In this document: in pieces, positions 9,270 through 18,167 of the stretch
Layout: the number at the start of each line of letters is the position of its first letter
Numbering within the stretch: position 1 is the first letter of the stretch
Source: Vibrio aestuarianus
GTDB lineage: Bacteria; Pseudomonadota; Gammaproteobacteria; Enterobacterales; Vibrionaceae
Direction: 5' to 3'
Length of the DNA stretch: 64,000 nt
Assembly: GCF_012395185.1 (NCBI RefSeq)
Contig: NZ_JAAZTU010000001.1
Coordinates: 124,001-188,000, forward strand
Notes under the pieces: model-generated
Databases searched by the model: none
The model's input: only the letters and a program-made list of their open reading frames with translations
What the model was told of the DNA's origin: nothing
Made by a program: the position numbers and the translations under genes

Positions 9270-10508
9270 TTATTTCTTCTTTGGTTTCACTTTCTTTTTC
9301 TTGGCAATGGTTTTTGTTTTTTTGTCATCGGTCTTTTTCTTTTTCTTCTTAAATACCGATTTTTTGTGCTGAGGGCGCATATCTTTTATAAAGCGCTCTT
9401 TGATTTCCTCATCAACATAGCGTGCTACACGATCCATCATTTGTTGATCATGTGCTTCAACTAGAGATATTGCGTTGCCTTTTTTGCCTGCACGAGCTGT
9501 GCGGCCAATACGGTGCAGATAAACATCCGCAGAGCGAGGTAAATCGAAGTTGATTACGTGGCTCACATCAGGAAGGTCGATACCGCGAGCCGCAACATCC
9601 GTCGCTAGCAACACATTTACGTCACCTTCACGGAAACGAGTAATGGCATTGTTGCGGCGATCTTGTGGCATTTCACCTTGGATCCACGCACATGGAATTT
9701 GCGCTTTTTCCAATTCGGTACGTAAGTCGGCAAGGCGCTCACGTGTTTTAAGAAAGACGATAGAGCGTTCCGCTTGCTCGGTGAGGATCTTCTTCAGTAG
9801 CTCGACTTTATGTTCCATGGTGTCAGCACGGTGATACCACTGAGTGATTTTCTTGCGCTCACGACGAGAAGGATCGGCATTGATTTCAGCTGGTTCTTTT
9901 AATAGATCTGCTGTAAATCCTTCGACGCCGCGGCCTTCTAGGGTTGCCGAGAAAAGGTGTGTTTGTTTACGCCAGCGACATTCTGCTGAAAGACGGTCAA
10001 CGACTGGGCCAAAGCCCATATCCAACATGCGGTCAGCTTCATCCAAAATGAGCCATTCAATAGCGCGGCAATCAAAACGCTCACCTTCGATGTATTCCAT
10101 CAAACGGCCAGGCGTTGCAACCACAATATCTTGAGTGGTTGCAAGAATATCTGCGTGTTCTTGGTATTGAACACCACCGGTAATCGTAAAGATATTCAAG
10201 CGAGTATTTTTAGCCAGTGCGCGAGCTTGATCAGCGACTTGCATCGCTAATTCACGAGTTGGTGTCAAAATCAGTACGCGTGCAGGACCTGATTTTTTAC
10301 GAGGAAAATCTAAAAGATACTGAAGTGCTGGTAAAACGAATGCGGCGGTTTTACCGGTTCCCGTTGGCGCTGAGGCAAGAATATCTCGTCCATCTAGGGC
10401 TTGTGGGATCGCTTCTGCTTGAACTTGGGTGGGACGTTCAAAGCCCATATCTTCAATGGCCGCAATAATGCTAGGGTCAAGATCGAGGTCAGCAAAGGTT
10501 TTGATCAC
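9270..10508 (-). CDS. srmB: DEAD-box ATP-dependent RNA helicase SrmB
   Basis: 412 residues. The helicase core carries Q-motif FERPTQVQ, motif I APTGTGKT, Ia PTRELAMQ, II DEAD (LILDEADRMLDMGF), III SAT and VI HRIGRTAR. The core follows E. coli SrmB closely (LLDFPRKKSGPARVLILTPTRELAMQV, RRERKKITQWYHRAD). SrmB acts early in 50S ribosomal subunit assembly. The C-terminal tail is a short lysine-rich extension (about 380-412) encoded by long T-rich runs on the plus strand. The adjacent gene trmN6 shares the orientation and lies upstream. Confidence 0.94.
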   Translation of the reverse strand: MIKTFADLDLDPSIIAAIEDMGFERPTQVQAEAIPQALDGRDILASAPTGTGKTAAFVLPALQYLLDFPRKKSGPARVLILTPTRELAMQVADQARALAKNTRLNIFTITGGVQYQEHADILATTQDIVVATPGRLMEYIEGERFDCRAIEWLILDEADRMLDMGFGPVVDRLSAECRWRKQTHLFSATLEGRGVEGFTADLLKEPAEINADPSRRERKKITQWYHRADTMEHKVELLKKILTEQAERSIVFLKTRERLADLRTELEKAQIPCAWIQGEMPQDRRNNAITRFREGDVNVLLATDVAARGIDLPDVSHVINFDLPRSADVYLHRIGRTARAGKKGNAISLVEAHDQQMMDRVARYVDEEIKERFIKDMRPQHKKSVFKKKKKKTDDKKTKTIAKKKKVKPKKK

Positions 10509-10600
10509 AGTGAGTACTCCACAAGCCGAGGGGCTTATTTGGCAAAAAAATTAAGGTCGAACATTATAGTGGGATTGGTGATTAGGATCACATGTTATTT

Positions 10601-11320
10601 CTACATCTTGAGATAAAAATCTTTTGTTAAGGCGATAAACTCTTCGCTGTAACCATCTTGAGAATGAATAACTAGATGTGATTGCACGGTATCCGCCGCT
10701 GTGAAATTGAGCTCAATCAGAAGGCGGTGTACGGGTTTATTGACGGTTGGTTGCACAGTACACAGTCGGCTGATATGCCATCCCAATGCTTTCGCTAAAC
10801 TAATAAATAGCTCCCCTTCATATTTGGGTAAGACAAAACAGGCATTTCCGTTGGGATGAAGCAGTTTTTTTGCTTTTAGCAATAAGTCTTGGTGACTAAG
10901 GCTTGTAGTGTGCCTTGCGGTAGCGCGTTGTTGATGCTGAGACCGCTCGCCATCATTGAAATAAGGCGGGTTACAGATAATAGCATCAAATTGTTTCACG
11001 AATGGCGTATGTAGAATATCACTATGTATGACTTGAATACGACTTGACCATGGTGAAGCTGTGCTGTTGTGACTGGCTGTTGCAAAAGCAAGGTCATCAA
11101 TTTCGACAGCAGTAATATACGCATCGGGAAAGCGTTGAGCTGACATTAGCGCAAGCAGGCCCGTTCCTGTCCCAATATCTAAGATGGAATTGGGGGAATG
11201 AGTGAAGGCCCATGCACCGAGCAGTACACCATCGGTACTAACTGGCATACCAGAATGACCGCCTTCAACGGAAAACTGTTTAAATTTGAAGTCTTTAGTC
11301 TTTAACGTGCTACTTTTCAT
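10601..11320 (-). CDS. trmN6: tRNA1(Val) (adenine37-N6)-methyltransferase
   Basis: 239 residues. A class I SAM methyltransferase with motif I ILDIGTGTGLLALMSAQR and the N6-adenine catalytic motif NPPY (IICNPPYFNDG). The N-terminal FKFKQFSVEGGHSGMPVSTDG is characteristic of the YfiC/TrmN6 family, which methylates A37 of tRNA1(Val). As in E. coli, the gene neighbours srmB. Its 3' end is 92 bp from the srmB start, on the same strand. Confidence 0.92.
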   Translation of the reverse strand: MKSSTLKTKDFKFKQFSVEGGHSGMPVSTDGVLLGAWAFTHSPNSILDIGTGTGLLALMSAQRFPDAYITAVEIDDLAFATASHNSTASPWSSRIQVIHSDILHTPFVKQFDAIICNPPYFNDGERSQHQQRATARHTTSLSHQDLLLKAKKLLHPNGNACFVLPKYEGELFISLAKALGWHISRLCTVQPTVNKPVHRLLIELNFTAADTVQSHLVIHSQDGYSEEFIALTKDFYLKM

Positions 11321-11628
11321 GATTATTTCAAAACTTGATTCATTTTAAGTGAATACCACTATTGTTACTGGTTTGTTTGGTTTTTTGTTCTAACTGTTGT
11401 TATTTTGTATAATAAGATGATCGGCATATCATTCTATCTATTTTTTAACATTTAGATTTTTTCACTGCTTTTTTGCTATGTATATAAATTAATGTAGCGT
11501 TTTTTGCTTTGCCCTTGCGAAATATTAAGTGTTTCGTCATTATTCGCCCCTAATTTTAAAAATTAGATGTGGTTATATACCCATCAATGCATACACAACA
11601 TTTATCAAATAATAATTAAGGGCTATCT
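11321..11628. other. Divergent intergenic region trmN6 / brnQ
   Basis: 308 bp, strongly AT-rich, without an open frame I would defend. It must hold the divergent promoters of trmN6 and brnQ. The only discrete element noticed is the palindrome at 11550-11566. The GTG start of brnQ is preceded by TAAGGG at the end of the region. Confidence 0.6.
11550..11566. promoter_or_regulatory. Perfect AT-rich palindrome upstream of brnQ
   Basis: CTAATTTT-A-AAAATTAG, a perfect 17-bp palindrome 62 bp upstream of the brnQ start. It could be an operator for a dimeric regulator; branched-chain transport genes are often under Lrp, but the sequence does not identify the protein. Chance occurrence in AT-rich DNA is possible. 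Confidence 0.35.
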
Positions 11629-12942
11629 GTGAAGCAGACGTTAAAACTAACAGATATTATCGCGATCGGCTTTATGCTTTTCGCGTTTTTCTTGGGTGCT
11701 GGTAACATCATCTTTCCGCCAATTGCAGGCCAACTTGCCGGGGATCACCTCTTTCCAGCAATGACAGGTTTCTTGTTTACAGCGGTTGGTTTACCGTTGA
11801 TTACCATTATCGCAATTGCGATCGCTGGTGGCACATGGGATCACCTCACTAAAGATCTACCAAAACAAGCGGCAACGCTTATGGCGGTAATGATCTTTAT
11901 CATTATTGGTCCTGCATTTGCAGCGCCACGAACTGGTCTTGTTGCCTACGAGATGGCGATTAAGCCATTTTTCATTGATGCTCAGCAATCACATTTGACA
12001 CTTTTTTCCATTCTATTTTTTACTGTAGCGATGTTTTTTGCCTGGTCTCAAGGCAAGTTAATTGATGTGATTGGTAAGGTGCTAACACCTGCATTATTTA
12101 TTGCGCTGATCGTTCTTGCTGTGGCCGTTTTTATCGACCCTCAAGGTGAAATGCTGAGCGCACACGGTGAATATTTAACCCAACCATTTACGAAAGGCTT
12201 CCTTGAAGGCTACAACACAATGGATACGTTTGGTTCACTAATGTTTGGTATGTTGATGGTTGATGCTCTACGTAGCAAAGGTATCACTGAGCGTTCTGCA
12301 ACCACTAAATATCTAATCAGTGCGGCATGTATTGCAGCGGCCGGTTTAGCATTTGTTTATATTTCGCTGTTCTACTTGGGAGCTACGAGCTCTGTGGTTG
12401 CAGCTGGCGCTGAAAACGGTGGTGTTGTGCTTAGCCAATACGTTCAGGCATTATTTGGTCCTTATGGTCAAATTGTGCTGTCAGTTATCGTTCTATTGGC
12501 TTGTTTAACAACGGCGATTGGTTTGATTTCTGCATGTTCTGATTACTTTAGTTCATTGACTTCTATTACTTATAAAAAGTGGGTATTAATCATTGGTACT
12601 ATTTGCGCTATTGTCGCTAATGTTGGCTTATCGCAGCTTATTTCGCTATCAGTGCCTGCACTGTTTGCACTTTACCCAGTGGCGATTGCTTTAGTAGCCC
12701 TTACGTTTGTTCGTAGTAAACTGCCTAATCCTCGAGTGGCATACCGCGTAGTATTATTAATTTCATTGCTATTTGCTTTGATTGATGCCGCCAAGGTTGC
12801 TGGAGTTGATGTTTCTGCATTCAACATGCTACCACTGTTTGAAATTGGTATGGGATGGTTGTTACCAACTACTGTTGCGATCGTCTGTATGTTTTTTGTG
12901 GCAGGTTCTGTACAAGAAACACTGGTTAAAGAAACCGCTTAG
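11629..12942 (+). CDS. brnQ: Branched-chain amino acid:cation symporter, LIVCS family
   Basis: 437 residues, about 12 hydrophobic segments, GTG start with TAAGGG. The N-terminus (KLTDIIAIGFMLFAFFLGAGNIIFPPIAGQ) is the LIVCS family signature. BrnQ imports leucine, isoleucine and valine with Na+ or H+ across the inner membrane. It is monocistronic, with its own terminator. Length matches E. coli BrnQ (439). Confidence 0.94.
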   Translation: MKQTLKLTDIIAIGFMLFAFFLGAGNIIFPPIAGQLAGDHLFPAMTGFLFTAVGLPLITIIAIAIAGGTWDHLTKDLPKQAATLMAVMIFIIIGPAFAAPRTGLVAYEMAIKPFFIDAQQSHLTLFSILFFTVAMFFAWSQGKLIDVIGKVLTPALFIALIVLAVAVFIDPQGEMLSAHGEYLTQPFTKGFLEGYNTMDTFGSLMFGMLMVDALRSKGITERSATTKYLISAACIAAAGLAFVYISLFYLGATSSVVAAGAENGGVVLSQYVQALFGPYGQIVLSVIVLLACLTTAIGLISACSDYFSSLTSITYKKWVLIIGTICAIVANVGLSQLISLSVPALFALYPVAIALVALTFVRSKLPNPRVAYRVVLLISLLFALIDAAKVAGVDVSAFNMLPLFEIGMGWLLPTTVAIVCMFFVAGSVQETLVKETA

Positions 12943-12957
12943 TTCAAAAATAAAGTG

Positions 12958-12991
12958 AGAGACTGGTCATTTATGATCAGTCTCTTTTTTT
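12958..12991 (+). terminator. Rho-independent terminator after brnQ
   Basis: A 12-bp stem starting AGAGACTGGTCA (one G-T pair) with a 4-nt loop, followed by a run of eight T, 15 nt after the brnQ stop. Confidence 0.9.
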
Positions 12992-13114
12992 GTCTAAAAA
13001 TGAAAGTAAATACTCGTTTCCCTTCTATCTCATCAAACTAATTTTTCCTGTATCTTCGTCACATTTTTAAGTAGAATTCTTCGGTTATTTTCTACTCATA
13101 AATGCTGAGCAAAC

Positions 13115-14213
13115 ATGTTTGAAATCAATCCTATTAAAAACCGTCTTCAGGATGTGTCAGAGCGCACAAATATCCTGAGGGGGTATCTTTGACTACGATG
13201 CTAAGAAAGAGCGTTTAGAAGAAGTTAATGCCGAACTAGAACAACCCGATGTGTGGAACGAACCTGAGCGCGCCCAAGCGTTAGGTAAAGAGCGCGCATC
13301 ACTTGAAGCCGTTGTTGATACTATTGATCAGCTTGATCAAGGTGTTGATGACGTTGAAGGGTTGCTTGAGCTTGCTATTGAAGCTGAAGATCAAGAAACG
13401 TTTGACGAAATTGGCCCTGAACTTGAAGAATTAGAAGTAAAATTAGGCCAACTTGAATTTCGTCGTATGTTTTCTGGTGATCACGATGGCTCTGATTGCT
13501 ATATCGACTTGCAGTCTGGCTCTGGCGGTACTGAAGCGCAAGATTGGACTTCGATGTTACTGCGTATGTACCTTCGTTGGGCTGAAGCCAAAGGTTTCAA
13601 AACTGAAGTTATTGAAGTCTCAGAAGGTGATGTTGCGGGTTTGAAAGGTGCGACAGTGCGTATTTCTGGCGATTACGCTTACGGGTGGCTGCGCACGGAA
13701 ACTGGGGTTCATCGCTTGGTTCGTAAATCTCCATTTGACTCTAGTGGCCGTCGTCATACTTCGTTTGCTTCTGCATTCATATATCCTGAGATTGATGAAA
13801 ACATCGCTATTGATATTAATCCCTCGGATCTACGTATCGATGTATACCGCGCGTCAGGTGCGGGTGGTCAGCACGTAAACACCACAGAATCTGCGGTGCG
13901 TATTACTCACTTACCAACCAATACCGTTGTTCAATGCCAAAATGATCGTTCGCAACATAAGAATAAAGATCAGGCGATGAAGCAATTGCGTGCAAAATTG
14001 TTTGAACTTGAGTTACAAAAGCAAAATGCAGAAAAACAAGCCAACGAAGACGCGAAGTCAGACATTGGTTGGGGTAGCCAGATCCGCTCTTACGTATTAG
14101 ATGACTCTCGAATTAAAGATCTACGTACAGGTGTTGAGAACCGTAATACTCAAGCAGTATTAGATGGCGACTTAGACAAATTTATCGAAGCTAGCCTGAA
14201 ATCAGGTATTTAA
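13115..14213 (+). CDS. prfB: Peptide chain release factor 2, expressed by programmed +1 frameshift
   Basis: RF2 reads UGA and UAA stop codons. The frame opens with ATG at 13115, meets an in-frame TGA at codon 26 (13190-13192) and continues in the +1 frame from GAC (13191) to 14213. That gives 365 residues, exactly the E. coli RF2 length. Codon-recognition motif SPF (RKSPFDS) and the peptidyl-transferase motif GGQ (GAGGQHVN) are present. The residue before SGAGGQ is Ala, as in most bacteria, not the Thr of E. coli K-12. lysS follows 30 bp downstream, the usual prfB-lysS operon. Confidence 0.97.
13178..13193 (+). promoter_or_regulatory. prfB programmed +1 frameshift site
   Basis: AGGGGG-TAT-CTT-TGA-C: an internal Shine-Dalgarno-like element three nt before the slippery CTT codon and the UGA stop at codon 26. 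The sequence is identical to the classical RF2 autoregulatory site: low RF2 slows termination at UGA and favours slippage of tRNA-Leu into the +1 frame. Confidence 0.97.
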
Positions 14214-14243
14214 GCTTTTTCCGACATATAAGGTACATGTAAA

Positions 14244-15776
14244 ATGACTGATGCTGTTCAAAACGAAATGAATCAAGAGCAAATAGCGCAAGAAGAGAAC
14301 AAACTGATTGCAGAACGTCGCAGCAAGTTGGATCACATCCGTAAGAGCTGTAAAGCAAATGGCCACCCTAACGATTTTCGTCGTGATAGCCTAGCGGGCG
14401 ACCTTCAAAAACAATTCGCTGAAAAAAGCAAAGAAGAGCTAGAACAGCTAAATCATGTCGTTGCTATTGCTGGTCGTGTAATGGCTAAACGCGGTCCTTT
14501 TCTTGTGATTCAAGAGACGTCTGGTCGCATTCAAGCATACGCCGATAAAGCAGTACAAAAAGCATTGAAAGAGCAATACCAAGGTTTAGACATTGGTGAC
14601 ATCATCGGTGTAAAAGGTGCTTTGCATAAATCTGGCAAAGGCGATTTATACGTGAATATGGAAGAGTTCGAGTTGCTGACTAAAGCGCTGCGTCCCCTTC
14701 CTGAAAAGTTCCACGGCTTGACTGACCAAGAGATGCGTTATCGTCAACGTTACGTTGATTTAATCGTTAACGAAGATTCACGTAATGCATTTATTATTCG
14801 TTCTAAGCTTGTTGCTGCCATTCGCAGTTTCATGACCTCTAAAGGTTACCTAGAAGTTGAAACACCAATGATGCATGTTATCCCTGGTGGCGCTTCTGCT
14901 CGTCCATTTGTTACTCACCACAATGCATTAGATATTGATATGTATCTGCGTATTGCGCCTGAGTTATACCTAAAACGTTTAGTTGTCGGTGGTTTTGATC
15001 GCGTATTTGAAATCAACCGTAATTTCCGTAACGAAGGTCTTTCACCACGTCATAACCCAGAATTCACCATGATGGAATTCTACCAAGCTTATGCCGATTA
15101 CAAAGATTTGATGGATCTAACGGAAGAGATGCTCAGCACGGTCGCATTGTCTGTTCTTGGCTCAACTTCAATGCCATATGGTGATCAAGTAGTTGAATTT
15201 GGTGGTAAATATGCACGTATGAGCATGTTAGAAGCCATTAAACATTACAACCCAGAGCATAAAGAGATCCAAGCGCTTGATAATGAAGGCGTACAAGATC
15301 GTGAGTTGATGGTCAAGATCGCCAAATCAGTACATGTAGAAGTGGAACCATTTTGGACTTGTGGCCAACTGTTAGAAGAAATCTTTGGTGAAACGGCTGA
15401 ACCTAAGCTTATCCAACCAACGTTCATTACTGGTTATCCTGCAGATATCTCACCATTGGCGCGTCGTAGCGATGACAACCCATTCTTTACTGACCGCTTT
15501 GAGTTTTTCATTGGTGGTCGTGAAGTGGCCAATGGTTTCTCTGAGCTAAACGATGCTCAAGATCAAGATCAACGTTTCCTAGCACAAGTTAACGCGAAAG
15601 ATGCGGGTGATGATGAAGCGATGTTCTATGATGCAGACTACGTTGTGGCACTAGAGCACGGTTTACCACCAACAGCAGGCCAAGGGATTGGTATTGACCG
15701 TTTAGCTATGCTATTCACCAATACACATACCATACGTGACGTAATCTTATTCCCTGCGATGCGTCCACAGCAATAA
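14244..15776 (+). CDS. lysS: Lysyl-tRNA synthetase, class II
   Basis: 510 residues. The N-terminal OB-fold anticodon-binding domain (about 60-150) is followed by the class II catalytic core: motif 2 [23 protein letters not shown] and motif 3 [13 protein letters not shown] near the C-terminus. It charges tRNA-Lys in the cytoplasm. Second gene of the prfB-lysS operon, closed by a terminator. Confidence 0.97.
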   Translation: MTDAVQNEMNQEQIAQEENKLIAERRSKLDHIRKSCKANGHPNDFRRDSLAGDLQKQFAEKSKEELEQLNHVVAIAGRVMAKRGPFLVIQETSGRIQAYADKAVQKALKEQYQGLDIGDIIGVKGALHKSGKGDLYVNMEEFELLTKALRPLPEKFHGLTDQEMRYRQRYVDLIVNEDSRNAFIIRSKLVAAIRSFMTSKGYLEVETPMMHVIPGGASARPFVTHHNALDIDMYLRIAPELYLKRLVVGGFDRVFEINRNFRNEGLSPRHNPEFTMMEFYQAYADYKDLMDLTEEMLSTVALSVLGSTSMPYGDQVVEFGGKYARMSMLEAIKHYNPEHKEIQALDNEGVQDRELMVKIAKSVHVEVEPFWTCGQLLEEIFGETAEPKLIQPTFITGYPADISPLARRSDDNPFFTDRFEFFIGGREVANGFSELNDAQDQDQRFLAQVNAKDAGDDEAMFYDADYVVALEHGLPPTAGQGIGIDRLAMLFTNTHTIRDVILFPAMRPQQ

Positions 15777-15798
15777 TTGCTACTTTAGTTGATGTTAG

Positions 15799-15822
15799 CC
15801 GCCTTAATTGGCGGTTTTTTTG
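15799..15822 (+). terminator. Rho-independent terminator after prfB-lysS
   Basis: CCGCC-TTAATT-GGCGG followed by seven T, 22 nt past the lysS stop. Confidence 0.88.
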
Positions 15823-16045
15823 TATCAGTGCTATGAAATAATTCCGTCATTTATATGAAAGAGGAAGCAAAACTTTCATCATAACTATGAAATACTTCTC
15901 TATATCGATTGGTAGATCGCTTATATAGCATCTAGTCTTAAAAGTAAGACAGACTACATCGATAAGTCTCGTTAATGTATCGTTCGTTTGATGTGCCTAA
16001 AGTAGCACTGCATAGAAATATAAATCAAAAGATAAGGAATAGCTG

Positions 16046-17380
16046 ATGGGAACTCAATTCCGAATGGATTCTGTCCCTGGTTCGCTTGTCGTGGTTGGTG
16101 GAACATACGAGCCTTGGTTATCTGTCCTTGAACAGGTAGGCTGGCGCTGCACACAGTGTGCAGATTTACGTAAAGCGGATGTTCTGTTTTCTGAAACAGG
16201 TCCGTGTATCGGTATTGTTGATTTAAGCCACGATGAATTTAGCCTCAATGGTATTGCGAATTTAGTAAGTAATCATAAGCAAGTTCGCTGGCTTGCATTT
16301 ATTCGTGAATCGCAATTGAGTTCTGATACGATTTGCCAGTTTATCGTGAACTTTTGCATCGACTTTTTTACCGCCCCGATTCCTGATGCGCAGCTCCTGA
16401 GCACGATAGGCCATCAGTTAGGGATGTTGAAACTCGAGAAAAAAGTGTGGCCACATTATGGCGCGACTGGTGACATCGGGTTGATTGGTGATTCAACACC
16501 AGTCAAACGCCTGCGTGATCAAATCAAGCGTATTGGTCCAACTGATGTCAGTATTCTTATTTATGGTGAAAGCGGTACTGGTAAGGAGACGGTAGCTAAA
16601 GCGATCCATAAAACCTCCGCTCGTTCGCAAAAACCTTTTATTTCAGTAAATTGTCGAGCAATGTCTGAGAGCCGTTTTGAATGTGAGCTATTTGGTATTG
16701 GTTGTGACGATCCCGCGCAAACTCCACTGTTAGAGAAAGCTGATGGTGGTACTCTTTTACTCAATGACATTCTGACTTTACCAAAGAGCCAGCAAGTTAA
16801 CCTGTTACGTTTCATGCAGGAAGGTACCATTGAGACTCCAGAAGGAGTAAAAGAAGTTGATGTCAGGATACTGGCGGCAAACTCTTCGGATATTGAAAAA
16901 GCGTTGATTGATGGAAACTTTAATGAAGAACTTTACCATTACATCAATGTGTTGCGTATTAATGTGCCTAGCTTAAAGGAACGGGCCGGTGATATTGCAC
17001 TGTTGGCTCGTCATTTCTTACAAGAGTATTCTAAAGAATTTAACGCACAAGCTCGTAGTTTCACTGAAGAAGCAACACGTTCACTGACTCGTTATCACTG
17101 GCCGGGTAATGTTCGTGAGTTAATGAATCAGATCAAGCGGGTTGTTTTGATGTCAGACTCGGTAATGTTGGATGAAGTCCACTTAGATTTGCCGAAGCGA
17201 AGTGATGGTAAACGAAGTCTTAAAAGTATACGTGAGCGCTCTGAACGAGACGCACTGTTGCTGGTACTGGAATCTAACGCCGGTCAAGTCTCAATGGCCG
17301 CAAAAGAACTTGGTATTTCTAGAGCAACCATGTATCGATTGCTCAATAAACATAATTTAATTACTGAAAATACGTTTTAA
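16046..17380 (+). CDS. vpsR: VpsR, cyclic-di-GMP-responsive bacterial enhancer-binding-type activator
   Basis: 444 residues: a receiver-like domain (about 10-135) with Asp59 at the usual phosphorylation position, an AAA+ domain (about 145-375) and a C-terminal Fis-type helix-turn-helix (AAKELGISRATMYRLL, about 418-435). Walker A is intact (GESGTGKE). The sigma-54 contact loop GAFTGA is missing: ELFG is followed by IGCDDPAQ. Walker B ends in ND rather than DE (GGTLLLNDI). Both features are characteristic of VpsR, which activates Vibrio polysaccharide and other biofilm genes with c-di-GMP and sigma-70 polymerase. Confidence 0.95.
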   Translation: MGTQFRMDSVPGSLVVVGGTYEPWLSVLEQVGWRCTQCADLRKADVLFSETGPCIGIVDLSHDEFSLNGIANLVSNHKQVRWLAFIRESQLSSDTICQFIVNFCIDFFTAPIPDAQLLSTIGHQLGMLKLEKKVWPHYGATGDIGLIGDSTPVKRLRDQIKRIGPTDVSILIYGESGTGKETVAKAIHKTSARSQKPFISVNCRAMSESRFECELFGIGCDDPAQTPLLEKADGGTLLLNDILTLPKSQQVNLLRFMQEGTIETPEGVKEVDVRILAANSSDIEKALIDGNFNEELYHYINVLRINVPSLKERAGDIALLARHFLQEYSKEFNAQARSFTEEATRSLTRYHWPGNVRELMNQIKRVVLMSDSVMLDEVHLDLPKRSDGKRSLKSIRERSERDALLLVLESNAGQVSMAAKELGISRATMYRLLNKHNLITENTF

Positions 17381-17399
17381 CACCATGATGTTAATAATA

Positions 17400-17434
17400 A
17401 AAATGGTCACTTCGTAAGAAGTGGCCATTTTTTT
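17400..17434 (+). terminator. Rho-independent terminator after vpsR
   Basis: AAATGGTCACTTC / GAAGTGGCCATTT stem (two G-T pairs) with loop GTAA and a T-run, 20 nt after the vpsR stop. Confidence 0.92.
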
Positions 17435-17641
17435 GTAATCATATCTTTTGTGAATAAGATATTCTTTAGGTGAATATATTATCTTTTTCTATTGATTTGC
17501 TGTGATTATAGGTTAATACGTTGTTTTTAAATCAGTTGAATATTAATGGTTGAATAATAAGCTCAGTTGCTTAGAATTTAACCGTGAGATTAACTCACGT
17601 ACATCTCTTATTGGATTAACTTACTTGCTTGGAGGCGCAAC

Positions 17642-17761
17642 ATGACACATTACGTATTTGTTCACACTGTTCGCGTTTCTGATGATATCACTATGCCCAA
17701 AGCGATTAAGCGTTCTGACGCTATTCGTATCTGTGATCATATCAAAGGCACTGATTTTTAG
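17642..17761 (+). CDS. Unannotated 39-residue small protein
   Basis: A short frame starting MTHYVFVHTVRVSDD and ending ICDHIKGTDF, with a near-perfect ribosome-binding site (TTGGAGG, 7 nt before ATG). It has no hydrophobic segment and is mildly basic. An inverted repeat CGTGAG-ATTAA-CTCACG at 17583-17599 lies in its leader. It sits between the vpsR terminator and a DUF1127-like small gene of the same orientation, 116 bp apart. I do not recognise the family. The strong ribosome-binding site and sensible codon use argue that it is translated. Confidence 0.62.
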   Translation: MTHYVFVHTVRVSDDITMPKAIKRSDAIRICDHIKGTDF

Positions 17762-17877
17762 TTAATCCGTAACCTCTAATAGGCTGCGGAAAAATGGCAG
17801 CTTATGAGAGTGTTCTATATACCTTTCCTTTGGCTTTCATTTTTCCCCAGTAAACATTTTAAAACTGGAGAATACCC

Positions 17878-18129
17878 ATGCGTCATTCAATTTATCTACA
17901 ACTTGCTACTCTACTTGTTCGTGCTGATTTGCGTCGTGAAGAACGCGAATGGAAACGAAAATTTCGTCGTAGTGCGTTTGACTTACCTGTGCATAACGTC
18001 CATCTGTTGAAAGATATTGGTCTAGAGAGTGATGGCCGTCCAATTGGTCAATCAGAGCCAGATGCCGTTAAAGCCGAGCGTCGTGTGCGTCATCTGCGTC
18101 GAGTTTTAAGTGCGCGAATACCGACGTAA
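17878..18129 (+). CDS. DUF1127-like small basic protein
   Basis: 83 residues with ATG preceded by TGGAGAATACCC. The protein is highly basic and arginine-rich (LRREEREWKRKFRR) and carries a YjiS/DUF1127-type core, HNVHLLKDIGLESDGRP (compare the family pattern HLLRDIGL). DUF1127 proteins in other bacteria are small RNA- or phosphate/stress-related factors; the function here is not known. It is followed by a GC-rich hairpin. Confidence 0.75.
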   Translation: MRHSIYLQLATLLVRADLRREEREWKRKFRRSAFDLPVHNVHLLKDIGLESDGRPIGQSEPDAVKAERRVRHLRRVLSARIPT

Positions 18130-18135
18130 TCAATA

Positions 18136-18160
18136 GGGGCTGGTTGCTTCACCAGCCCCG
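18136..18160. terminator. GC-rich hairpin between the DUF1127 gene and tas
   Basis: A perfect 9-bp stem GGGGCTGGT / ACCAGCCCC with loop TGCTTC, between convergent genes and 8 nt from the tas stop. There is no strong T-run on either side, so termination may be weak or assisted. Confidence 0.6.
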
Positions 18161-18167
18161 ACGTTAT

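Noticed and set aside
9270..9350. Frameshift or assembly error in srmB because of long T-runs encoding poly-lysine
   Set aside because: The frame stays open to a normal stop, and SrmB tails are naturally basic and variable in length.
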